Below the pieces are notes generated by a model. The model made no database searches and was not told the DNA's origin. It worked only from the letters and a program-made list of their open reading frames with translations. Positions 1-6,089 of a stretch of DNA of 13,064 nt are shown here, one piece after another. How positions within the stretch are numbered: position 1 is the stretch's first letter; each line of letters begins with the position of its first letter. Origin of the DNA: Spirochaetota bacterium (lineage in GTDB: Bacteria; Spirochaetota; UBA12135; COTS27; JAFLEE01); NCBI GenBank assembly GCA_017302015.1, contig JAFLEE010000114.1:1-13064 (forward strand). Reading direction: 5' to 3'. A program made the translations under genes and the position numbers.

Positions 1-830
1 CCGCGGCGGCGCGCCTCCCCGTCCAAGCGCCCGTTCCTGCTGCGACGATCGCGTCCACGGAGCACCCCGTCGCCGCCTTCCTCCTCGACCAGGATTTTGA
101 CCGGGAGACCGCGGACATCGCGGCCCGGCGCAGCGGCCTCGACCGGGTGAGCACCCCGGAGGATCGTGCGGTGCTGGCGGAGGCGGTCGCGGCGCTCTAC
201 ACTTATACTGAGGGCATTACCGTGTACGAGACCACGCCGAACGTGATCTTCTTCATCGGGCCGACGGGCGTGGGGAAGACCACCACCATCCCGAAGATCG
301 CCTTCCGCTACGGCGTGAAGGAGGAGCGCACCGCGATCCTCGCCACCTTCGATCTCTGGCGGATCATGGCCGTGGACATGCTGCGCCGCTACGCCGAGAT
401 CCTCGACCTTCCCTTCGAGATCATCGAGAAGCCGGCCGACCTCATCCGCCTCATCAAGGCCCGCATGGACGCCCACATGATCTTCGTCGACACCGGCGGC
501 CTGCCCCACGGCGAGGAGAAGCGTCTCCTTGAGATCTTCGACCTCGTCGGCGAGGTCCAGATCCCCAAGGAAGTCCACCTGTGCCTCAACGCCTCCATGC
601 GGGAGCGCGACCTGGAGCGCGTCATGAAGACCTTCGCCCCGGCCCATTATGACCGGATCCTCATCACCAAGAGCGACGAGACCGTCTCCTTGGGCGGCGT
701 GCTCGGGCAGGTGCGCAAGGCCCAGCGGCCGCTCTCCTTCATCACCAACGGGCAGCAGGTCCCCGACACCTTCTTCCTCGCGAATCGGCAAACCCTCTCG
801 GGCCACCTGGTGAAAGAATGGGCGCCGTAG
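1..830 (+). CDS. flhF: Flagellar biosynthesis GTPase FlhF, 5'-truncated by the window edge
   Basis: This is the C-terminal 275 residues of FlhF, an SRP-type GTPase that recruits early flagellar components and sets flagellar position. The reading frame is open from base 3 to the TAG at 828-830. An internal GTG at 147 could be mistaken for a start, but the 48 codons before it encode a plausible end of the B region and start of the SRP N-domain helices, so the gene continues off the left edge. Counting from base 3, the P-loop GPTGVGKT lies at residues 86-93, DTGG (usually DTAG) at 163-166, and the guanine-specificity motif TKSDE (TKLDE in most homologues) at 222-226. The usual DTYR of the G2 region reads DLWR here. 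flhG follows with a 13-bp overlap, the standard pairing. The family call is firm; only the N-terminus is unseen. Confidence 0.95.
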   Translation, partial: AAARLPVQAPVPAATIASTEHPVAAFLLDQDFDRETADIAARRSGLDRVSTPEDRAVLAEAVAALYTYTEGITVYETTPNVIFFIGPTGVGKTTTIPKIAFRYGVKEERTAILATFDLWRIMAVDMLRRYAEILDLPFEIIEKPADLIRLIKARMDAHMIFVDTGGLPHGEEKRLLEIFDLVGEVQIPKEVHLCLNASMRERDLERVMKTFAPAHYDRILITKSDETVSLGGVLGQVRKAQRPLSFITNGQQVPDTFFLANRQTLSGHLVKEWAP

Positions 831-1708
831 AAGACCAGACCACCGCCCTGCGGCGCGCCATGGCCGAAGTGAAGCGCCAAGGCGCCCCCGCGCCCGCCGC
901 GGCCCCCCGCGGCCGCCAACGGGTCATCGCCATCGGGAGCGGCAAGGGCGGCGTGGGGAAGACGAACCTCTCCGCGAACCTGGCCCTCGCCCTCCACCTC
1001 GCGGGCGAGAAGACCTGCATCCTCGACGGCGACCTGGGCCTCTCCAACGTGAACATCGTCCTGGGCGAGCTCCCCAAATGGAACCTCTTCCATGTGCTCA
1101 AGGGCGAGAAGAAACTCGAGGAGATCGTCTTCCGCACCCAATGGGGCCCCGATCTCGTCGCCGGCGCCTCGGGTTTCCAGGAACTCGCCAACCTCGACGA
1201 CGCCACGCGCGCGCGCTTCGTGGAGAGCCTGGGCATCCTGCGGGCCTACGACAACTTGGTCATCGATACGGGGGCCGGCATCGGGGCCAACGTCACCGCG
1301 TTCCTCCAGGCCGCGCGTCAGGTACTCATCGTCACCACTCCCGAGCCCACGGCCGTCACCGACGCCTACGGGCTCATCAAGAGCCTGGCCGCGGCGGGCC
1401 GCACTGAAAACATCAATCTCGTCATCAACCGGATCCCCTCGGTGGCGGAGGGGCGCAAGGTCGCCGAGCGCATCCGCGCCATCGCGCGGCAATTCCTGCG
1501 CTTGGAAGTCGAACTGCTGGGGATGGTGCACGAGGACGAGGCCGTGGTGAAGGCGGTCTACCAGCGCAAGCCGTTCCTCGCCATGGATCCCAAATGCCGG
1601 GCGTCCGCCGGGGTGCGGGCCATCGCGGAGCGCCTGCGCGGGAAGTCGGCGGAAGATGCCGGGGATGAAGGGGCGCTCGGCGCCTTTCTCCGCAGGTTGT
1701 TCGGTTAG
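818..1708 (+). CDS. flhG: MinD/ParA-type ATPase FlhG (flagellar number regulator)
   Basis: A 296-residue ATPase of the MinD/FlhG family that partners FlhF and limits flagellar number. The deviant Walker A SGKGGVGKT is at residues 41-49 with both lysines (K43 and K48), DGDLGLSNVN is at 70-79 and the Walker B-like VIDTGAG at 148-154. Residues 6-13 (DQTTALRR) match the DQAxxLR element known to stimulate FlhF GTPase activity, which separates FlhG from cell-division MinD. The last 12 residues (GALGAFLRRLFG) look like an amphipathic membrane-targeting helix as in MinD. The ATG at 818 lies inside the flhF end (13-bp overlap) behind only a weak purine stretch, which suggests coupled translation. The N-terminal DQ motif supports this start. 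The position directly after flhF makes the call secure. Confidence 0.95.
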   Translation: MGAVEDQTTALRRAMAEVKRQGAPAPAAAPRGRQRVIAIGSGKGGVGKTNLSANLALALHLAGEKTCILDGDLGLSNVNIVLGELPKWNLFHVLKGEKKLEEIVFRTQWGPDLVAGASGFQELANLDDATRARFVESLGILRAYDNLVIDTGAGIGANVTAFLQAARQVLIVTTPEPTAVTDAYGLIKSLAAAGRTENINLVINRIPSVAEGRKVAERIRAIARQFLRLEVELLGMVHEDEAVVKAVYQRKPFLAMDPKCRASAGVRAIAERLRGKSAEDAGDEGALGAFLRRLFG

Positions 1709-1711
1709 GAG
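1707..1711 (+). promoter_or_regulatory. Shine-Dalgarno AGGAG for the two-TM protein gene
   Basis: AGGAG lies 5 bases before the ATG at 1717 and shares bases with the flhG stop codon TAG (1706-1708). Ribosomes finishing flhG would be delivered to this site, and it fixes the start of the next gene. Confidence 0.7.
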
Positions 1712-1716
1712 CCGCC

Positions 1717-2262
1717 ATGAAAGAAAAACTCGCCGAAATGAAGCCCTACTTGATCGCCGCGGCCGCGGGTTTCCTCGTCAGCCTCGTCCTGGTGCTGGCG
1801 GGAGACGGCGGGCTCGGCGCCCTCCTCTATAAGCCGCTCCTCAGCGCCCTCGTTTGGGGCGGCCTGGCCTTCGGGGTGCGGCAAGCCCTGCGCCTCCTGG
1901 TGCCCGACCTCGAGAAGGCGATCTGGCCGGAATCCCCGGCCTCCAGCGATTCCGCGCCCGAAGCGGGCGAGGACAGCCCGTCCGGCGCGACTCGGGGCCT
2001 CAACCTCAACCTGAGCACCGGGGACGACGCGGATGAGGGCGCACCGAGTGCCCGCACGGGCCTTGGGCTCGGTTCCGAAAAGGCCGCCGCGCCGGCGGGG
2101 CGGGGGATCTTCGGGTCGACCCCGGTCATCTCGGAGGCATGGGTGAAGCCCGCCGAAACGCCCGCCGCGAGCCTACCGCCGCGGAAGCCCGATGCCGCCG
2201 CCCAATTCGATCAAGACGAAAAAGTTCTCGCCAAAGCCGTGCGCTCGGTGATGAACCAATGA
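1717..2262 (+). CDS. Unrecognised two-TM protein between flhG and fliA
   Basis: A 181-residue protein that I do not recognise as a named family. Residues 11-28 and 39-63 are two hydrophobic segments joined by a short glycine-rich turn, so the start of the protein forms a membrane hairpin. Residues 70-160 are rich in Pro, Ala, Ser, Gly and acidic residues and are probably disordered, with short repeated pieces such as LNLNL and LGLG. The last 18 residues (from FDQDEK to the end) look like one amphipathic helix and could be a docking peptide. The start follows a clear AGGAG 8 bases after flhG, and fliA begins 28 bp downstream. The position between the flagellar placement ATPase and the flagellar sigma factor suggests a motility role, possibly as a membrane partner of FlhG, FlhF or the export gate. 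That role is inferred from context alone. Confidence 0.85.
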   Translation: MKEKLAEMKPYLIAAAAGFLVSLVLVLAGDGGLGALLYKPLLSALVWGGLAFGVRQALRLLVPDLEKAIWPESPASSDSAPEAGEDSPSGATRGLNLNLSTGDDADEGAPSARTGLGLGSEKAAAPAGRGIFGSTPVISEAWVKPAETPAASLPPRKPDAAAQFDQDEKVLAKAVRSVMNQ

Positions 2263-2280
2263 TTTACGCACACCCAAACG

Positions 2281-2285
2281 GGAGG
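2281..2285 (+). promoter_or_regulatory. Strong Shine-Dalgarno GGAGG for fliA
   Basis: GGAGG with a 5-base spacer precedes the GTG at 2291. It is the best ribosome-binding site in the window and sits in the largest intergenic gap (28 bp). It supports the GTG start of the sigma factor and suggests fliA is translated independently of the gene before it. Confidence 0.75.
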
Positions 2286-2290
2286 GGATC

Positions 2291-3127
2291 GTGAGCAGTC
2301 AAAACGGAAAAACCAACCTGGTGCCCCAGACCTTCGACATCTCGGAGGAGGAGGAGATCAAGCTCTGGAAATCCTACCGCATCCCCTCTTCGGGAGAGGC
2401 CTTGCGGGAGCAGGTAAAGGTGTATTTCATCAAGAAATACTCCCCCCTCGTCAAGTACGTGGCCGGCAAGATCCACCACAACCTACCCGAGACCATCGAG
2501 TTCGACGACCTGGTGGGTTACGGGACCCTCGGCCTCCTCGATGCCATCGAGAAATTCGACCCGACCCGGGACATCAAGTTCAAGACCTACGGGATCACCC
2601 GCATCCGCGGCCATATCTACGACGAATTGCGCAAAGATGACTGGGTGCCCCGCTCCGTGCGCACGAAGCAGAAGCTCATCGAAGAGAAGCGCAAGGAATG
2701 GGAGAGCAAGCACGGGGGGAAGATCACCCTGGAGGAGCTCGCCCGCATCACCGGCATCTCCACCACCGAGGTCGAGCGGATCACCGCCATGGCCGGGGAC
2801 AGCACGGTGGGCTCCCTCGACGGGACGCTCCTCGTGGGGAACGATAACGACGAGATCTCGGTCATCGAGACGATCCAGTCCAACGAGAGCCAGAACCCCT
2901 ACAACGAGGTGGAGCGCAGCGAGATCCGCAAGATCATCGCCGCCGAGATCCAGCGCCTGCCCGAGAAGGAGAAACTGGTGCTCATCCTCTACTACTACGA
3001 GGACCTCACGCTCAAGGAGATCGGCGTGGCGCTCGACGTCACCGAGTCGCGGGTGAGCCAGCTCCACACCAAGGCCATCCGCAATATCCGCAACAGCCTC
3101 GACACCATCAAGAAATCCCTGGTGTGA
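2291..3127 (+). CDS. fliA: Flagellar sigma factor sigma-28 (FliA/WhiG type)
   Basis: A 278-residue alternative sigma factor of the FliA/WhiG/SigD group, which directs RNA polymerase to late flagellar promoters and is normally held by FlgM. Region 2 is clear: FDDLVGYGTLGLLDAIEKFD at residues 71-90, then FKTYGITRIRGHIYDELR at 97-114 and DDWVPRSVR at 116-124, the 2.3-2.4 DNA-melting and -10-binding segment typical of this group. Region 3 spans about 125-200. Region 4 runs from 210 to 270, with LPEKEK and the HTH LKEIGVALDVTESRVSQLH at 241-259. Length is a little above the usual 240-260 residues. The start is GTG behind a strong GGAGG. The residues around the region 2.4 WVPRSVR pattern distinguish it from housekeeping and stress sigma factors. 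No anti-sigma gene (flgM) is in the window. Confidence 0.96.
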   Translation: MSSQNGKTNLVPQTFDISEEEEIKLWKSYRIPSSGEALREQVKVYFIKKYSPLVKYVAGKIHHNLPETIEFDDLVGYGTLGLLDAIEKFDPTRDIKFKTYGITRIRGHIYDELRKDDWVPRSVRTKQKLIEEKRKEWESKHGGKITLEELARITGISTTEVERITAMAGDSTVGSLDGTLLVGNDNDEISVIETIQSNESQNPYNEVERSEIRKIIAAEIQRLPEKEKLVLILYYYEDLTLKEIGVALDVTESRVSQLHTKAIRNIRNSLDTIKKSLV

Positions 3128-3139
3128 CGGCGCCGACCC

Positions 3140-5149
3140 ATGAACTTCCGGGAATATCTCCTCCAGCATAAGGACGAATTGCTCCCGCCCTCGTCGCGGC
3201 GGGGCAATGCCCTGGACCTCCTCGAGGGGAAATACCGGGGGGGCGGGGACGCCGCCGCGCTGCGGCCCGGGGAGACCCTCGTGGAGGCCGAGAGCCTCGA
3301 AGCGGCGTTCCACCAGGCCTCCGGGAAACTGGGGGCGGACATCAGCAAACTCTCCTACCGGATCCTCGAACAGGGGCGCCGCGGCGTCTTCGGCCTCGCG
3401 TCGAAGCCGTTCCGCATCGCGTTCACCGCGAGGGGCGCCCGGGCCCCCGTCGGGACCGCGGAGGTGGAGGCCGCCGGCGATTCCATGCTCGCGGAGGCGA
3501 TCCCCATGGATCGGGACGGGCACGCCGAGGTGCGCATCACCCGCGAAGGGAAATACCTCGTCCTCCATCCCCCCACCGGGACGGGGATGCCGGTCCACGA
3601 ATCCAAGGTCCAGGAACTCCTCGAGCACCGCGGCCTGCCGCGCATGGAGGACGCCCTCCTCAAGGCGCTCCTGAAGCGCAAGGACGTGAAGCCGTTCAAG
3701 CTCGGCGATTGGAAGCCGAACCTCAAGAACGACGGGAAGGTTTTTTTCGAGATGTCCGACGACCGCATGAAGGGGTTCATCCGCATCATCCCCCCCAAGA
3801 TGGACGGTCGCCTCATCGACTTCGAGGACGTGAGGAATATCCTGGCGGAGAACCGGGTGGTCGAGGGCCTGCAAGAGGACAAGATCCGGAACGCCCTCGA
3901 CAAGCACCTCTTCAGCATCCCCATCCTGGTGGCCGAGGGCCGGCCGGCCGTGCAGGGGAAGGACGCCTACATCGACTACAAGGTCACCTTCCGCGACAAG
4001 AGCAAGCCTCTGGCCCTCTCCGACGAGGAGGATGTCGACTTCTCCGAATTGGGGCTCATCGTTAACGTCATGGCCGACGAGATCCTGGCGGAAAAGATGG
4101 CGCCGACCCGCGGCATCCCCGGCGTCAACCTGCTGGGCCAGATGCTCCCCGCCCGGGACGGGAAGGATATCGACCTGAAGGGCGGCGAGAATACGGACAT
4201 CACCGAAGACGGCACCATGCTCAAGGCCAAGGTCAACGGCCACGCGGTGATGGAGAACGCCCTCATCTCCGTGAAGCCGGTCTATATCGTCAGCGGGGAT
4301 GTGGGGCCGAAGACGGGCCACATCACCAATATGGGCTCGGTCATGGTCACCGGGAAGGTCCTCGACGGCTTCAACATCAAAGCCGGCGGGAACATCGACG
4401 TCAAGGGCACCGTGGGCAGCTGCGTGCTCGAGGCCACCGGCGACATCACGATCAAACTCGGGGCCTCGGGCAAGAATAACGGGCGCCTCATCGCCGGTGG
4501 GAACGTGGCCTCCAAGTACCTCGAGCAGGTGGTGGTCAAGGCCGGCGGGAACGTGGTCAGCACCGAGGAGATTATGAACTGCACCGTGCATGCCGGCGGC
4601 AGCGTGATCGTCGGCGGCAAGAAGGCCATCATCCGCGGCGGCCTCACCCGGGCGCTGCAGGACGTGAAGGCCCGCGTCATCGGCTCGCCCGGCAATATCA
4701 AGACGGTCATTGAGGTCGGCGTGCCGCCGGAGATCCGCGAGGGCGTCGCCGACATCCTGGGGCGCCAGGAGAAGAACGAGCCCCTCGTCGCCCCCCTCCA
4801 ACTCGACATCACGACCCTCAAGATGCAGGCACTCGACGAGGAGAAGCAGAAGACCCTCGCTGAAATGGAGGGCCGCCTCGAGACCCTCAAGGCGCAGATC
4901 GAGGAGGACAAGGCCCATCTCGAGCAGCTCCTCGAGATCATCGCCCATAGCCCCGTCGTCGGCAGCGTCTCCTGGGTGAAGATGATCTACCGGGGCAGTA
5001 TCCTCACCTGCAATACGGCCATGCTCGAGGTCGCCCGCGACAACAATCAACCGACGATCGCCACGGTGGATGAAATGGTCCACGACCGGGTGAAATTCTC
5101 CCCCTACAAGGGCGGGGGGCGGCCCGGCTCCGTGGGCGGGGGGGAATAA
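3140..5149 (+). CDS. FapA family (DUF342) flagellar assembly protein with Jag-like N-terminal domain
   Basis: A 669-residue protein of the FapA/DUF342 family. Residues about 43-93 resemble the Jag N-terminal domain: a VEAESLEAAFHQAS helix, then a LEQGRRGVFGLASKP turn like the GxxGFLGLGSKPA signature. Residues 94-200 form a linking region. The FapA core starts near 205. Residues 380-525 hold the repetitive glycine-spaced beta-helix (IKAGGNIDVKG, GDITI, IAGGNV, VKAGGN, VHAGGSVIVGG). Residues 560-600 are a charged coiled coil and 605-655 the closing strand region. No signal peptide or TM helix is visible, so it should be cytoplasmic. FapA has been linked to polar flagellar assembly and FlhF function in Vibrio, which fits its position after flhF, flhG and fliA. 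It starts 12 bp after fliA with no good Shine-Dalgarno, so its translation may depend on fliA. Family call firm; exact role inferred. Confidence 0.9.
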   Translation: MNFREYLLQHKDELLPPSSRRGNALDLLEGKYRGGGDAAALRPGETLVEAESLEAAFHQASGKLGADISKLSYRILEQGRRGVFGLASKPFRIAFTARGARAPVGTAEVEAAGDSMLAEAIPMDRDGHAEVRITREGKYLVLHPPTGTGMPVHESKVQELLEHRGLPRMEDALLKALLKRKDVKPFKLGDWKPNLKNDGKVFFEMSDDRMKGFIRIIPPKMDGRLIDFEDVRNILAENRVVEGLQEDKIRNALDKHLFSIPILVAEGRPAVQGKDAYIDYKVTFRDKSKPLALSDEEDVDFSELGLIVNVMADEILAEKMAPTRGIPGVNLLGQMLPARDGKDIDLKGGENTDITEDGTMLKAKVNGHAVMENALISVKPVYIVSGDVGPKTGHITNMGSVMVTGKVLDGFNIKAGGNIDVKGTVGSCVLEATGDITIKLGASGKNNGRLIAGGNVASKYLEQVVVKAGGNVVSTEEIMNCTVHAGGSVIVGGKKAIIRGGLTRALQDVKARVIGSPGNIKTVIEVGVPPEIREGVADILGRQEKNEPLVAPLQLDITTLKMQALDEEKQKTLAEMEGRLETLKAQIEEDKAHLEQLLEIIAHSPVVGSVSWVKMIYRGSILTCNTAMLEVARDNNQPTIATVDEMVHDRVKFSPYKGGGRPGSVGGGE

Positions 5150-5150
5150 G

Positions 5151-5453
5151 ATGTCGCTGCGCCCCATCGATTTCCAGACGCTCCTCAACCAGATGGGCGA
5201 GGTGGGCAAAAAAGAGGACGCCCGCATCAAGCGCCGCCAGGAGGACAAGGACCGCATCGACGCCAAGACGCGAACGCGGCAGACCGAAGAGCCGAAATCC
5301 GAGAAGTCCGCCATGGAGGGCGACCTCGTCAAGGCGCCCGAACCCGTGAAGCCCGAGAAAAACAAGCACAAGCACAAGCCCCCGACCGGACCGGGCCCCC
5401 GCAAGGGCCTGCAGGACGATTTCAAGGGCAATTTCCTGGATATCACCGAATGA
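5151..5453 (+). CDS. Small highly charged unrecognised protein
   Basis: A 100-residue soluble protein with no recognised domain. Residues 1-20 could form a helix (SLRPIDFQTLLNQMGEVGKK). Residues 20-50 are almost entirely Lys, Arg, Glu, Asp and Gln and look like a single long charged helix. Residues 60-85 are Pro/Lys-rich with a KHKHK patch, and the end (residues 86-100) has a short hydrophobic motif, FKGNFLDITE. It starts one base after the FapA stop, behind a G-rich run that can serve as ribosome-binding site, and its TGA overlaps the ATG of the next gene (ATGA). Tight packing and GC-rich codon use like its neighbours support a real gene. Its position suggests a small partner or chaperone of the flagellar proteins on either side, but nothing in the sequence proves this. 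Confidence 0.8.
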   Translation: MSLRPIDFQTLLNQMGEVGKKEDARIKRRQEDKDRIDAKTRTRQTEEPKSEKSAMEGDLVKAPEPVKPEKNKHKHKPPTGPGPRKGLQDDFKGNFLDITE

Positions 5454-6082
5454 GTTTCATCATCCTCCTCGTCCTCAACGCGTTGTTCGCCGTCTGCGTG
5501 TTCCTCTATTTCCGGGAACGGTTCCAGAAGCTGGTCCAGGCGGATTCCATCAAGCAGGAACTCGCGGCGGTCATCCACGCCTTCAACCAGCAGGCCGATT
5601 CCCAGATCAGCCTCTTGGAAGACCTCGTGCGGCGCACCGGGGAGGCGCAGGAAGCGCTCGATCTGAGGCTGGCCGAACTCAAGCGGCTCGACCTCTACGG
5701 GGGCGAGGCCAAACGGATCTCTGCGGCGGTGGCGCCCGGGCGGGCGGAAGATCGGGCCCCCACGGGCCCCGAAGCGGCTGCGATTCGGCCGCCCCGGCGG
5801 CGCGTGCCCAAGGAAGAGGCGCCGGAAGCGCCCGCGGCGCCCGTGGAAGAGGAGGCCTACCTCCTCGAAGTCGACGAAGGTTCCCGCAAGGAGGAGGAGG
5901 CCGAGGAGCGGCTGGTGAATTACCTGCGCCAGCGCGAGCAGGAGCGTTTCGACCGGTTTCCCATCTCCGAGAAGGTGAAGTTCCTCTACCGGCAGAAGGG
6001 CGAGAACGCCCGGGAGATCGCGCGGAAACTGGGCCTCTCCCTCACGGAGATCCAGATGATCCTCCAGGAACCCATCCGCTGA
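5450..6082 (+). CDS. Membrane-anchored coiled-coil protein with C-terminal helix-turn-helix
   Basis: A 210-residue bitopic protein of unnamed family. Residues 3-21 form one N-terminal TM helix, followed by charged FRERFQK, so the rest is probably cytoplasmic. Residues 23-82 are heptad-like coiled coil. Residues 90-135 are a Pro/Ala/Glu/Arg linker and 140-170 an acidic helix. Residues 174-206 (EKVKFLYRQKG then AREIARKLGLSLTEIQMIL) have the pattern of a small DNA-binding-like helix-turn-helix. The layout resembles the TM-plus-C-terminal-HTH proteins (DUF6115-like) found after fliA/sigD in Firmicutes flagellar operons, where Bacillus SwrB also lies next to sigD and promotes flagellar export. That link is by layout and position only. 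The start overlaps the preceding stop as ATGA, so translation is probably coupled. The Hsp70 gene follows after 7 bp. Confidence 0.85.
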   Translation: MSFIILLVLNALFAVCVFLYFRERFQKLVQADSIKQELAAVIHAFNQQADSQISLLEDLVRRTGEAQEALDLRLAELKRLDLYGGEAKRISAAVAPGRAEDRAPTGPEAAAIRPPRRRVPKEEAPEAPAAPVEEEAYLLEVDEGSRKEEEAEERLVNYLRQREQERFDRFPISEKVKFLYRQKGENAREIARKLGLSLTEIQMILQEPIR

Positions 6083-6085
6083 GGG
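6081..6085 (+). promoter_or_regulatory. Ribosome-binding site GAGGG for the short Hsp70
   Basis: GAGGG lies 4 bases before the ATG at 6090 and overlaps the preceding TGA stop. It supports the start, whose first residues MIFGIDFGTTNS correspond to the true beginning of an Hsp70 nucleotide-binding domain. Confidence 0.55.
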
Positions 6086-6089
6086 CGCC

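Noticed and set aside
147-149. GTG as the true start of FlhF
   Set aside because: The frame is open to the window edge and the 48 codons before it fit the SRP N-domain; a start here would remove the domain's first helices.
2263-2290. A promoter in the largest gap, before fliA
   Set aside because: The 28 bases hold only a ribosome-binding site; I see no -35/-10, sigma-28 or sigma-54 pattern there.
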